Positions 52,976-64,000 of a stretch of DNA of 64,000 bases are shown here, in pieces (position 1 is the first letter of the stretch; each line of letters starts with the position of its first letter). This stretch comes from Salvator merianae. Lineage: Eukaryota; Chordata; Lepidosauria; Squamata; Teiidae. Both the position numbers and the translations under genes were made by a program. The notes below the pieces were generated by a model, which saw nothing but the letters and a program-made list of their open reading frames with translations, searched no databases and was not told the DNA's origin. Location of the stretch: the NCBI GenBank assembly GCA_003586115.2, contig QVOM02000034.1:135949598-136013597 (forward strand). The letters are read 5' to 3'.

Positions 52976-55205
52976 GTAAAGCTACTTGCAAAGAACAGGA
53001 ATTCAGCTATAGAAAATATTCCTTCAACGATATTTGTGATTGCATGTAGGACAAAATGCAGCTTCTTTACTGGCAATCCCACACAAAACTACTCTGTCCC
53101 CAAATTGTATTCATTGCTAGAATTCCCACAAAGCCCACATTTTGCACTGAAAACTAATAGGACATGAGAGCAGCTCAGCACCCACCCTTCTATAAGGGAT
53201 TGGAAATACATGCTCCCATTTCTAAAGCAAAGGTGTGGTAGCTCTCCTCTTGCCACAGGTGATCCAGCAACTGCTGCACTTCTACAAGACATGTACTGCT
53301 GTCTTTTCTCACCTACAAGTTTCTCCCCCAAGAGTGATGGGCTTGTGCTGATATCACCCATGCTCTATATGCAGCTGTGGTGAGTATGTTAAAAATCTAA
53401 TTGGTGGGTTGGGGAAGAAATGGTGAGAATTCAGTGAGGGCCCAGCTTGGTTGACCCTTTTGCCAGGCATTGGCTCATTCTGCACATGCTTGGGTCCAAT
53501 CAAAGCAGGAGCCAAGGGTAGAAATCTCTTCCTGACACTTCCTCTCTGTCCAAGAGATGAAGCAAGTGGTCCCTGGCTCTGATTCACTTTTCCCACTCAT
53601 CGGGGAATCTTACTGCTGTTGCTTTACCTGCCACATCTGTGGTTTCCAGGACCATAGCAAGGGATTCCCTATGAGGCATCCCTGGGGCTCAGTTTGCCTC
53701 CAACACGGTGCAGAGGCTTATCTGCAAAGTTGGAAGTCCTGGTTTAGGTCCTGGTTTGAAGGCCTATCTTGCCCTGAAACCCCAAGGAGCTCCTGCCATC
53801 CTCCCTTGGCTGCCTTGCCATGCCTTCTGCCATCTTCATGCAGTAGCCCTGCCTGGACCTGCAGGTTGCCAGTTGTGGCTATAAAGCCAGTGCCAAAACC
53901 TCTGTTCTGGCAGCAGGGAGGTATGGACAACCATGTTGCTGCCAGGCAGAGAGCCATGCCTTCCACCAAAGCTGCCGAAAGTCTAAAGAGGTGGCGTGGG
54001 ATTGAAAGGCAGCTAGAGCACAAGGGACACCACTGGAGGAACCTAAGCCCAGGCACTGGAGCAGCAGTAGTGGTACTAGGGTTGTCTCTGTTATAAGACC
54101 TCACAGGGCCATAGTGGTAGTTGCGCCCCTGGCAAAAAGCCAGTCTCACCCAATAGTTACTACACTCTCTGCTTGCAGGGTCCTAGCCAGTGTCCTTGGT
54201 AATCAGGAATGATGAGAGTCACAAAGCCCCAAAGGCTGCATGTTCCCCACCTATTTAATAGGCTGCTTAAGCTGGAAACTGTATATAATGGAGAAATGGG
54301 ACTGCATCAGCCTCACCCCTGCTGCTTCTAAGCCTAATTGCTAATAGTGCATGGATAACCACTTCAATAGCACCTGTGGGTAGAGGCTTAAATCATGTAG
54401 CCTTTACTGTACATAAAACTCTATATAATGCAGCCTTGTGGTGGGAGCCCCATTGCAAAGGCTAGAGCCCCAACTCCAAGTGTTGTGCCTATCGCAGCTA
54501 AAGTAAGCATTTTCTAGTACTCTTGCCACTCGTGTGGATTATGTGCCAGGGGTAACTGCGTCATGTCTGAGTTTTAAAAAGGCGTAGATATGCCATACTA
54601 GCAAACATTGGCTTATGCAAACAGTGCTTATTGCTCAACTTCAATATTGACTTAGGAGTACGTGGGACCAGGTCGTGCAGTTTTGTCTTTGTCACTAACT
54701 GTACACATACACTTTGAGCTGGATGTTCCAGTAGGGTCTCTCCCATTTAAATGCCTTAGTAGATTAATTAAAAAAAATAAAAATAAACTATGTGTGCATT
54801 CTTTATGATATATGTATGTTCTGGTCAGTAACACCTGCCCATAGCTTTCCAGCATAAGTGCATTCAGCAATACAGCCTATGAAGCTAGATATTGGGACTT
54901 AAAAAATAAAGAAATAAAGATTAGTATCATGCCACCAACTGGTGGCAAGGTATTTCAGGGCCTGTTCACACTTGGTGCTAGCAAGCACCTGCACTTTGCA
55001 GAGACCCTTGTGACTGGGAGCAGCATAACATTTCTCCCAATCGCAGCTAGCTGTGGAGCACAAATTTGTGCTCTAATGTGGTGAGTGCGAAAAGGCCCCC
55101 TTTCCCAGTTAAAGACTCTAGTGTTTAGTCACACCCGTGAAAGGATGAGCAAGGAAATAAATTTCTACATGCACTTGGCATTATGGTTTGAGTCCCTGAG
55201 ATACC
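52976..55205 (+). other. Spacer between ABL2 and TOR3A, second part
   Basis: No recognised gene. A G+C-richer stretch (53440-54150) holds two overlapping opposite frames (179 codons plus strand, 143 codons minus strand) without domain or splice support. The TOR3A 3'UTR must end somewhere here; an ATTAAA on the minus strand (54259-54254) is one weak candidate. Confidence 0.45.
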
Positions 55206-55537
55206 CTAAAATCTCCCCATACTCTGGATGAGGTGATCTAGAGGCACCACTATGGGGTTTGTGTAATCATCCAATATTGCACAGGCTAAGGACCTCACAG
55301 TAGCGGCATTTATATTGATTGCAGCTACATAAAGTTCCTTATTGATAATACCTCCATTTTCTAATGCATGTACTGCAGTGGACTCCAGTTCCATCATTTT
55401 TTCCCAGTCTAGTGGTCCCCACATGGTGGAGAATTTAACACTTGGTTGCAGTGCAATAAATGTTACAAAGTCCTCGGTCCTTGTCCAGGAGGAAAGAAGA
55501 TAGCTTGCAATATAGTTGCATGAGCTGTTGAACAGTA
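55206..55537 (-). other. TOR3A 3'UTR start with an unexplained open frame
   Basis: On the minus strand directly after the TOR3A stop, one frame stays open to TAG at 55206-55208. Its first ATG is at 55424 (72 codons plus stop), but the frame is already open across the TOR3A stop, giving about 112 codons in all. The product has balanced composition (for example MMELESTAVHALENGG and NPIVVPLDHLIQ) with no low complexity. I do not recognise it. It may be chance, a relic of an inserted element, or a translated extension. Confidence 0.4.
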
Positions 55538-55788
55538 TCAGGGCAAAAAATAATTTATACGTTGAGAGACTGATTTACAGCCCTGAGCAGAGAAAATTTT
55601 CTCTTCACTGGGAACAAACACCATTGTCCTTGCGACCTCTTCAAGGGCTTCTTCTGTGAACTGTAGGCCATAGCCTAGGAAAGCATCCCGAGCACACAGC
55701 TTCACATGGTGGTACTCCAGTGGCAGAAAAGGTACCAGGAGGTCTACCAGGTTCTCTTTCAGAAGGTGGCTGTGGACATTACCCTCTT
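55538..55788 (-). CDS. TOR3A: TOR3A last coding exon (sensor 2, GCKS)
   Basis: 251 nt with stop TGA at 55540-55538. The acceptor CTTTTTTCCCAG is strong. It encodes LLKENLVDLLVPFLPLEYHH, VKLCARDAFLG, and the end SAQGCKSVSQRINYFLP. The GCKS cysteine is the conserved redox-sensitive torsin residue. A second frame (-1) stays open across and beyond the stop; see findings. Confidence 0.95.
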
Positions 55789-58700
55789 CTGGGAAAAAAG
55801 AAAAAAAAATGATATGCATGAGACAAACATCTCTCTGCAGGCTTTAGCTGGGACAGACAGTGGAAGTTGGCTACAGTTGCTTTCCAATCTGGGTCAACAC
55901 TGGTTGTCTAGGTAACAGCATCAGCATGCTTGGCCAATTAAAATACTATGAGTACAGACTTTTGGCCGTTATAACTGCCAATCTATATTTTAAGAGGAGG
56001 AAGAAGTTGACTGGGAGGAGAAGCCAATGGCAGAAGAAGGACAGGCTGTAACAAATGCGGTTCTATTTCTTTGGATTTAGAACTGCTTTATTATTTATTT
56101 ATTTATATTTATTTATATCCCACCTTTTTCCCAAAAAAGGGACTCAAGGTGGCATACAAGATTAAAACAACAATACAATAGTATACCAAATTAAAAACTA
56201 CCCATTCATATATACAAGTAAAAATAGGATAAATAAAATCCAAGAGCAGTAATCAAATATTAAAAATAAAACAAGTTATTAAACACTATAAAAAGACAAA
56301 ATTATATTATAGGTGTTTTCAGCAGGGACTGTGTTGCTATAGCGGTGGCAAGGTCAGTTTTACACATTATGCAACAGTTAATACAGATGTGCCATAGGAT
56401 GCATGTTTGCTTGGGACCCCACTGCAATTTCAATATGCATTTAAAGCAGGAATGGGAAACGTGACACCTTCCAGCAGATTTTGTTTACTTTGAACCTTCA
56501 GCAGCCCCCTCCAGGATGACCAGTGGTCAGGAAAATTGTCCTGCTACAGGCGCTCCATCCCTAAAATAAATGGTCATCTTGTGGGAAGCTGCATTTTTAA
56601 ACAGGATGCTTTGTTAAGGTTCACGGTGAGGAAATGGAGGTTCTTGGGTGATGGGCAACATGTCTGGAAGCATAGCCCTCTGCCCTCAAAACATTTGTTG
56701 CTGGCCTGTATTCTGTGTTAGCATCAAGGAGCAAATTACCTGTAGACTGCAGCAGCTCCGTCCACAAGCGCTGCTCTAAGTGCTCCATGGTGATTTCCTC
56801 CCTGGTTTGCCCAGCACGCCAAAAGTCAAGGGCCACCTCATTGATGACGTTGCCTCCAGTGTTACTGTTTCAGGAGAAAAAGTTGTTGGAATTTCATGAA
56901 CGTGACGCTGCAGTTTCAGATAGAGAAAAAAACTTTGTTCCAGCACTAGCGGGGCAGAAATTCCTAGACAAATAGATCTGGCTCTATTGCCTTCAAAAAG
57001 TGTTAAACTAGAGAAAAGCAGTTAATTTGGAAGTGATCGGACTCCCCTGCCAAAAGCCTTTTGGACAATTACTTAGGACAATCGCCCACTGCATATTTTG
57101 TAATAGGACTTGCTTATGCATTAAACTGCTGAGTGGGCCAAAGACAGAATCTTGACAGAATCTTAAAGAAGATTCATCCTGGCTTACCTGAAACAAAGAA
57201 AAGTGCTATCCTCATCCTCTTTAAAACTTGGTTATAAATGCTACTAAGAACTTAAGCTTATGTCTCCCTGTTAACCCTGGACACACTGTCTGTCATGTCA
57301 GAAGAAAGTAGCTCAGAAAGCCCTCATGGAAATGTCCCACTAACAGAAATCAAGAATTACTCTTCCCCCAATAGGCTCTTTTCTGCATTCAGGAGACTGT
57401 ACAAGAAATGACTTTTCTTTTCTTATATGGAGAAAAACAACTCACCTGAGGAATAAGAAGATTGAACGATGGTAATCTACTGGGTCAAAGTCGTCATAAA
57501 AATCAATGTGTGGTTTTATGGCGTCCAGGAGGCCGACGTGGAGCATCTCGGCCTCATCAAAGATGAACAGTGACTGTTCACACTGTTGCACCATTTCACT
57601 GACCTGTTTTGCCAACTGGACCTGAACAGCCAAAGGAGTCGGGTGTGAGTTTAACAGTTTAGCATATATAAAATATAGTTACGACCCATACTCTACAGAA
57701 GAGGCAGCCAAACCAATGTTTCCAGATGTTGCTGGTTTGCAGTCCTTGTGGTCCTAGGTAGTCCAACCCATGGCAACCAACGATAGCAGGAGTTCAGCTA
57801 TTTCTGAAGAACCATGTCTTGGTTGATGTTGTTTTTGGGGTAGCAAGATGGCTAAATAATAGATGGGCTCAGGTTAACAAACTTAACAGTAGAACAGAGC
57901 CAATATAGTCAACAGCCAAAGCAGCAACATCTATGACTTGAAGCTAACCCCTACCCTGACCAAAATCGAAAGCTGCCAAGGAGAGTGGTGTAAAGTGCTG
58001 TGCTGTTAGGGAATATCAGTGAAAATGCCCTGCCTGGGCAGATTCGTATTGACACAGGCAGCTCTTAAAGTAAGCAAGAATTTAAAGATGAAAACCAGGA
58101 GTTTAAACTGCATGCAGAGGAAAATACACTCTCAGTGTTGATGTAATGTGATCTGAATTCTTGGTTCTCTCATACTGTATTAGGCGAGCTTTTTCTGAAG
58201 TGTTTAAAGGCAGACTTATTTAAACAGAGCATAACTGTAATTTAACCCAAATATTGTAAGCAGTGTGTATACAATAGAAGCCATATCTGCTTCCTCTATG
58301 TACTGTCACACCTGGAAAATCTTCTCAAGCTGCACACACTCTTAACTAGGTATAGATGTCCAGTTCAGTTAGATTTCCCAGCTATAATACCTCCTTCTCA
58401 TTTGGATTAAGTTCCAGTCTGATTGCCCTTCTGTATCACAAAGTTATTTTAGACATTCAGTAGGGCTTTAGACTACCTTCCTGGGACTGGTAGATGGAAA
58501 GACATAGTAGATCTTTTGCTTTATTTATGAAACAATGACAGCCTATTTTATTCCATCCATAAGTTTATGGGCAGCCAGGCTGCCTTACAAAATGTAGTAT
58601 CAAGACAAGTTGACACAATATAAGAAGAAAATAGGATTAGTGGGGAAGAAGAAAAAGATTAACTTAGGGAGGACGGATGGAGAAACCCTGCAGTCCCATC

Positions 58701-61700
58701 TGGCCCCCCAGCTCTCTCCCCACAACTTGATAGAATGGCTACTTAGAAAGCAATTGAGGCAGGTACTTCAGACCTTGGTCCAAAAGTCCAGATAAAACAC
58801 TAGCAGGGATCAAGAAGAAAAAAGACCTAAAACAAAAATTAGAGGGCAACTCAAGCATGGAGATGAAAGAGGCATCCCAAAGGTCTATAGACATAAGGTG
58901 GAACATGGAGAGAGAGCTTTCTACTAAGGGTATACAGAAGAAGGATATCAGCACATGAGGCTGATCAAGGCTGCCCCTAGAAAGCAAGGAGAAACAACAG
59001 GTATAAATGGGAGCTCGGCTGCTATAGGCCACCAGACTTGCATGGGGCTCTTCCAGCATGGTTTGCTTACTGGCGGCATCTGATGAGCTTCTGCAGCATT
59101 ATTTTGTTAGTAACTCCAGAGAGCTTGCCGAGCATTCACCTCCTTTCTTTTGGGGTTTTTTTCCCCTACCCGAAGTTGCCCACAAAGTAGTGCCGCAAGG
59201 CTTTTCCAGATGCTGGCAGGAATCGAAACCATCCCAGCCAAGCAAAACAATGCTGAATACCTAGCACTATTTTTACTGCAAATTAAGCAGCTGATGGACT
59301 GTGACAATCTGGACATGCCATCGGGGGAGTCTGGCAGCCCAGTTGTGATTCTAAGAACCTCTTGGTAATATTCATCATGTCTAGAAGCAGCCCCAAGCCT
59401 TTGCTTTCATTCCAGAATCAGAATGAAAGTAACATGAGAACTAACCCAAGTAACCAGCATCATCCAAGGCTGGCCAGTACTAAAACGCCACCACTTGCTC
59501 CAGCCATTGCTCGGGAATGGTGAAACTGATAACAGGAGAGTAATTGTTTAGCTTATTACAATCCAGGACACATTTCTCCACCTCCTCAAAAACCCCTCAA
59601 ATCGCCATTTTGTTCAGGATGAAACTAACCCAATATTTCCTTCAGTGAGCTACTGGCTACTTTCAGTATCTATAATCTAGCTATTCCTGCTGTCACAAGC
59701 AGGAAGGGAAAGGATACAGAGACCCGTTGGGTCTCCCACCTTCTTCATATTCTCAAGTTGTCCAGGCTGAAGGGCACTCGTGATAATGTAATTCGACTGT
59801 TTCCTGGCTTCATCATCTATGACCCTTTTGTCCATGGCAAAGCAGGGAGAGAGAGAGATTACTTTGTTAACTAAATGTAATACAAGTGAATTGCTGCAGG
59901 CTCTTGTCTTCAGCACCTTATTTCTGGGTCTTTGAATTAGATTTTTTCCTGCTTAGAAGGACTCTGTTGGGTTCAGAATGCTGAGGAGCTGAGTTGGCAG
60001 TATGACTGGGAGGAGGGCATTTTTGGAGTGGTATGTGTATAGCCAGAGGTTCCCTTTAATGGCTTAGCTGCCACACTGACTAATCTCCCAGTGGCAAAAA
60101 AGGAAAACAAGACCTCACCTTGTACAAGTCCACATACTTGAAATAGGGGAAGTGCAGTGTTGAGATAAAGACTCTGACACAGTCACTCTTTGTGCCGTCC
60201 CGGAAAAGATGTTCTGCTATTAGTCGAGCCACAAAGTTCTTGCCTGTGCCTGACCAACCATGAAAGGACAAGACCAATGGTTTCTTCGGCTTTGGTGTCT
60301 CCAGGAAACCTCGAACGGCTTTCAGGACAACTTCTTTTGCCAGGTGCTGTCCATGAAGTTTCCAGCTCAGGTCTTTCTCCAACCCTAGTGAATTTTGAAA
60401 GAAAATGTAACAAGATGAGGCTGCAGGGAGTAGAGAGTAGAGAAAATAATTGGAATACAGTATTATTTGCAATAAAGTACACATTGAGAAAAAGATGGTA
60501 TAGTTAGGGATTCATCCCCGATACTTAGGCCCAGTTTACAAACGGGTGGCAATTCTGTGGAGTCACAGTGTCTTGCATGATTGTTGTGCAAGCCATGCCC
60601 AAATTTGTACACTTTGTTGTTATTGTTGATCCGCTGTAGGAATTTGTATACTTCTGTACATTTCGTTTCATTTCTATTCCACCCAGGAATAGAAAGATTC
60701 CAGGTCGAGTCACAACACTCAAGTAAAAGCAATAGTTCAACAGAACAGAATGAAACATGCTTAAAATATAACCCTCCTGCTCCAGCAGGACTACATTCAG
60801 AGGAAGCTAAACAGTAAAGGCCTGGGTGAAGAGATGTGTTGTAATGAGGCACCAAAAATCATAACAGTGTAGGCCCCAGCGATACCTCCACTGGGAAGCT
60901 GTTCCAGCCCCTGGGGAGTGCCACAGAACATGCCTTCTTGTGTGCCACTACCCCTTGCACCTCAGAGGGTAGTGGAACTACAAAGAAGGGCCTCCCCTTC
61001 TGATCTTAGTAGCTGGGGTCTCTATGGAAGAAGGCGCTGCTTCGGATATTTGAGACCCAAGCCGTTTAGGGCATAATATGTCAATATTACCACTTTGAAC
61101 TGAGCTTGGTAGCAATTAAGCAACCAGAGCAGCTCTTTCAAATCCAGTTTGTTGTGTGCCCAGCCAGAGACTCTTGTCAACAGTTGCACTGTTGTATTTT
61201 GCCCCAGTTTCAGCTTCCCCGCCATCTCCAAGTGTAACCCCATGTAAAGCGCACTGCAGTAGTCTAGGCTGGAAGTCAGCAGAGCATGGATCATTGGAGG
61301 CAAGTTCTCCCTATCCAGGAAAGTCCAAAGCTGGCAAACCGGTTGGAAAGGGAGGTAAAGCACTCCTGAATTCTCCTGCCACATGAGCCTCAAGAGACAG
61401 TGATGAGTCCAGAAGCCCTCCCAGATCGCACACCCCATCTTTCTGGGGCAGACGGACCCCAACCAGAATTGGGGGGGGTAACCTCCCAGAATTGAGACCC
61501 CATGACACACACAGTACCTCCTTTTGTTTGGATCCAGTTTCAATTTATTGCTCCAGCCCATTTCCTGTGTTTTACAAATACTTCTTTTATACCCACACCA
61601 TTTGTGCAATTCTCTTCTGTCATCAAAATTCAGTTTTAGCAAAGGGGATTGCATGACTGGGGGCAACACCTGCAACTTTCCCCTCCTCATTTGTAAATGC

Positions 61701-62389
61701 AAAAAGGGACATAGAAAAACTATCAAATACGTTGTTGGCATATCACATCGTATATTTTACATACATGGAAAAACAGGGGCAAATGTGTAATGGGCTTCAT
61801 AGGTGGATTCAAAAAAGAAGAATGATACTGTAGTTTGCAAAATACACAGCTGATTAGGAACAATACTTGTAAGAATGTGGAGCTTAGCTATAGTCACTTT
61901 TTCTCACAGTAAGGGGCTCTATGCTCATGGAAGTGAATGGCAGATAAGAATATCACCTGGATTGGCATTTTAAAGCCTTAGAACCACTTCTGCATCTCTG
62001 CCATGAAGACTGCATAAAGTTGCCCATGGAGGCACCCACACAGTCAACCAGGAGATGGACATGATTCAATGGTATCAATCAACAACAATCAGTTTTGCGG
62101 GAGTGGCTGTAGCTCAGTGGTGGAGCAAACTGATCCCCAGCCCCTCCCTAGAAGTAGGCAAAAGCAAATCACTTCTGAATCATGGCCAACATGAGGTACC
62201 CAACAGCATCAAACAATTTTGCATTGAGATCCTAAGGTAAGTTTTGCAGGTTATCACTCTAAATTTGAATGAGAACAAAATCTTTACCTGTGATGTTGTT
62301 GGTCACTCTGCAGTCTCCTGTTGCACAGCACCTGCCAAAACTGCAGTACCAACTGGATATGATTTTGCTCACAGTGCGGAAGCCCCATC
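55538..62389 (-). CDS. TOR3A: TOR3A torsin family AAA+ ATPase (5' exon missing)
   Basis: Joined on the minus strand: 62389-62288, 60384-60119, 57621-57446, 56864-56740 and 55788-55538, 920 nt, about 306 residues ending in TGA. All junctions are AG/GT and the phases agree; sizes 266 and 176 equal the torsin exon sizes I recall. Motifs in order are a cysteine cluster (WYCSFGRCCATGDC), Walker A GWSGTGKN, Walker B LFIFDEAE, sensor-1 region FLFLSN, and the torsin-type sensor-2 GCKS near the C-terminus. Torsins are ER and nuclear-envelope lumenal ATPases that need LAP1 or LULL1 as activators. TOR3A is chosen over TOR1A/1B/2A because of the cysteine-rich N-part and the ABL2 neighbour. The exon for the signal peptide was not found. 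The frame is intact. Confidence 0.94.
55789..56739 (-). other. TOR3A last intron
   Basis: Intron of 951 nt on the minus strand. It contains a LINE-type tail at about 56085-56300. Confidence 0.75.
56085..56300 (-). mobile_element. L2-type LINE or SINE tail
   Basis: Starts with ATTT repeats, then TATATCCCACCTTTTTCCCA and GGACTCAAGGTGGCATACAA, the minus-strand form of the common LINE2-type 3' end. Beyond about 56220 it becomes simple AT-rich sequence. Confidence 0.65.
56740..56864 (-). CDS. TOR3A: TOR3A exon with sensor-1 region
   Basis: 125 nt. It encodes NTGGNVINEVALDFWRAGQ and REEITMEHLEQRLW up to LLQST. The acceptor is TGAAACAG and the donor GTAATT. REEITMEHLE is a clear TOR3A-type segment. 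Confidence 0.93.
56865..57445 (-). other. TOR3A intron between sensor-1 and Walker B exons
   Basis: Intron of 581 nt. No element recognised. Confidence 0.75.
57446..57621 (-). CDS. TOR3A: TOR3A exon with Walker B
   Basis: 176 nt with acceptor TGTTCAG and donor GTGAGT. It begins VQLAKQVSEMVQQCEQ and contains the Walker B strand SLFIFDEAEMLH (about 57541-57572), followed by LLDAIKPHIDFYDDFD and IFLFL. The final serine codon is split with the next exon. Confidence 0.95.
57622..60118 (-). other. TOR3A intron between Walker B and Walker A exons
   Basis: Intron of 2497 nt with no recognised gene or repeat. Short open frames on both strands have no family resemblance. Confidence 0.65.
60119..60384 (-). 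CDS. TOR3A: TOR3A exon with Walker A
   Basis: 266 nt. It encodes LEKDLSWKLHGQHLAKEVV, FLETPKPKKPLVLSFHGWSG and the rest of the P-loop GTGKN, then SDCVRVFISTLHFPYFKYVD. The donor is GTGAGG after a complete lysine codon. The torsin-specific asparagine after the P-loop lysine is present. Confidence 0.95.
60840..61540 (-). mobile_element. L2 LINE, C-terminal part
   Basis: Minus strand. In order: GLLDSSLSLEAHVA, ALLTSSLDYCSALYMGLHLE, NTTVQLLTRVSGWAHNKLDL, ELLWLLNCYQAQFKVVILTY and LNGLGLKYPKQRLLP. This is the L2 ORF2 end in correct order. It has several stops and is inactive. It lies in a TOR3A intron in the same direction as the gene. Confidence 0.85.
62097..62130 (+). mobile_element. tRNA-derived SINE head (fragment)
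   Basis: GTGGCTGTAGCTCAGTGGTG followed by GAGCA resembles the A-box region of tRNA-derived SINEs. No B-box follows, so it is a broken piece and not a tRNA gene. Confidence 0.4.
62288..62389 (-). CDS. TOR3A: TOR3A exon with the cysteine-rich segment
   Basis: 102 nt on the minus strand with an acceptor TTCTAG and donor GTAAAG. It encodes GWGFRTVSKIISSWYCSFG, then RCCATGDCRVTNNITG. Four cysteines and an N-glycosylation-type site (NIT) fit a lumenal protein. It enters with two bases of a glycine codon, so the upstream exon must end with one extra base. Confidence 0.9.
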
Positions 62390-64000
62390 CTAGAAGACAG
62401 TCATGACAAAATCGGGAATGAAAGGCATAAGCTACCCCAATATGCACAGCTGAAAATCATTTCCTTCCATCCTGCACTGACTGCAGCCATCTTGTAGATA
62501 AAAGCAACCTCGGATCTTCATATTCCTATGGCACTAATGGACTTCATTAGAGAAACATGCATTCCCAAAACTGATGTTCTTCTATTGGTTGTTCTCCCCT
62601 TCTGTTTCTCCTTCCAAAAATATTGAGAGATTTAGGGGAAATATACAGAAGGAAGACTCCAGTGTTGCCTCTTCCAAACGACTTCAATCCAACTGAAGTA
62701 CATTTTGACTTTTTTGAAATTTGATCGTACCAGATGTCACTGAAGATGTCACAAGGAACCTAGTATAATTACAAAACTTCTGGACCGCAAATGCATTTAC
62801 CCATCAAGAAAATCCTGGTAGCCTTTGCTTATCTCTGTAGTCTTTCTTACTCCCCCGGCCTTCCCATCCAATTTCCAGTCATCAGAGACATGACAGAAGA
62901 TAGAAGGTTACCAACAATGGGCAATTAAGACTGCATCCAGATGTCATTTATTTATTCTGCTATATTTGGATATTCCAGAATAAAGCATGGATATTCCAGA
63001 ATAAAGCATGGATATTCTGGAATACGCATGCATTATTCTGAAGTATCCAAATATAGTGGAATATGAAAGTGATGTCTGAATGCAGCGTAAGAGTGTCCTG
63101 TACCTCGCATGCCCCAGAAAGGGGCTATAAAGTCTTGCAACAGTGCTAGCCGAACTGTGCTACTTTGGGCACTGCAAAAATACACTTACCATTCCGTGCA
63201 AGCAGAAAAAAAGTACAACAGTGACCACACCGCTTTGTAACTGTGCATTCATGGGAATCTTTACAAAGGATTCCATCACCAGCTGACTGAAGAGTTAAGG
63301 GCTTTACCACCCATTTCCACGTCTTGTGTATGCCAGGACAACGAGAATATAGAGTTCATACATATTTTAAGGAACACCTAATTATTTTCACTGGACAAAC
63401 TGGCAGTGTTAGAAGCAATCCCCAAATTGTATATGCCTAAAAGCTACCTTTTTTTTCTTGAGACCTAATTAAAAATTGAGGGTAGAACTGCTGACCTGGA
63501 CAGGCTTGGAAGATGACCTCACTAAATTTCCATTTGTAAGACATGCCTATGTCACAAACACTTGTAAATCATTTTCTTGTCTTGTTTCTTCCTTTGACTT
63601 TGTTTCCTCATTTCCACTTCCCCCTGGACCTGCTTCTTTGCCACTGAATAAGGGCTGGTTACCTCCCCCCAACCCCCTCAGTGTCACTGTAATAATACCA
63701 TTTCCCCTCTTTTCCAAAACTTGTGTTTTGGGCTTTATTTTTCCCCTTGATATGGCACAATTTATCAGGTTGTTTGAAACCAGCTGTTCAAATCAATCCC
63801 TCCTTTTATAAAGTTGCTTTTTAAAATTGTATACTCACTTTGGCTACAATACTCATGTTTTATTCTCTTCTTCCAAAGTGTAGGCAAGTCTACCCTCAGA
63901 GGTAGATAGTGTCCCACAATGCTGTAGAGTTGTCTCAGAGCTCTTTATCCCACCCTCCTGAAAGGACACTTCCTTGAATCCCTGGGACAGATATAGGGCA
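62390..64000 (-). other. TOR3A 5' intron, no exon found
   Basis: Read on the minus strand for a signal-peptide exon ending with one extra base and a good donor; none was found. It contains the palindromic element at 62931-63085. Confidence 0.55.
62931..63085. mobile_element. Palindromic MITE-like element
   Basis: The ends CTGCATCCAGATGTCATT and the reverse complement of the right end (CTGCATTCAGACATCACTTT) match closely, and pairing continues inward for about 60 nt per arm (TATATTTGGATA in both). The centre holds about two copies of a 21-nt unit (62968-63010). No coding capacity; the family is unknown to me. Confidence 0.75.

Larger units (their letters stand above)
60385..62287 (-). other. 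TOR3A intron before the Walker A exon
   Basis: Intron of 1903 nt. It contains the L2 copy at about 60840-61540 and a SINE-like head near 62097-62130. Confidence 0.7.

Noticed and set aside
62097..62130. A tRNA gene
   Set aside because: Only an A-box-like word is present; no B-box, anticodon stem or acceptor pairing.
63170..63250. A minus-strand frame with a hydrophobic start followed by a GTAAGT donor, as a candidate TOR3A signal-peptide exon
   Set aside because: The exon would end in phase 0, but the next TOR3A exon needs one carried base. Joining them leads to a stop after a few codons.

Overview
The window is vertebrate nuclear DNA, most probably from a squamate reptile (lizard or snake). 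Genes are split into short exons with GT/AG introns. The repeats are a mix of L2, CR1, L1 and BovB LINEs, a Tc1-like DNA transposon, small palindromic elements and a probable solo LTR, which is typical of squamates. The species cannot be named from the sequence alone.

Two protein-coding genes lie tail to tail. ABL2 (Arg tyrosine kinase) is on the + strand. Ten coding exons are present (exons 2 to 11 by ABL-family numbering) between 1183 and 39456, all with consistent splice phases. The alternative first exons are upstream of the window. ABL2 is followed by a probable 3'UTR of about 8 kb ending at a poly(A) signal near 47533. TOR3A (torsin family 3 member A, an ER-lumen AAA+ ATPase) is on the - strand. 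Five coding exons run from 62389 down to the stop at 55538. The exon carrying the signal peptide was not found and probably lies beyond 64000. I recall the same convergent ABL2/TOR3A order from human 1q25, which supports both calls. No promoter of either gene is in the window.

Repeats by region: intron 2 of ABL2 (1354-12614) holds an L1 tail, a CR1 piece, a Tc1-like transposon whose right terminal repeat was broken by an L2 insertion, and an L2 copy split by about 1.9 kb that includes a BovB fragment. Intron 4 (14378-18881) holds a probable solo LTR with a possible env-end remnant beside it. Intron 5 (18967-25481) holds three CR1-type copies, one with a nearly open reverse transcriptase. Intron 9 (30748-34075) holds a GC-rich 144-bp element with perfect 32-bp inverted repeats and 10-bp flanking direct repeats. 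The spacer between the genes has an L1 tail; the TOR3A introns hold an L2 copy and a 155-bp palindromic element.

No clearly new biological system was found. The observations most worth checking are an unexplained open frame of about 112 codons that overlaps the TOR3A stop in the -1 frame behind a slippery-type heptamer, the small GC-rich element in ABL2 intron 9, and the nested transposon histories in intron 2.
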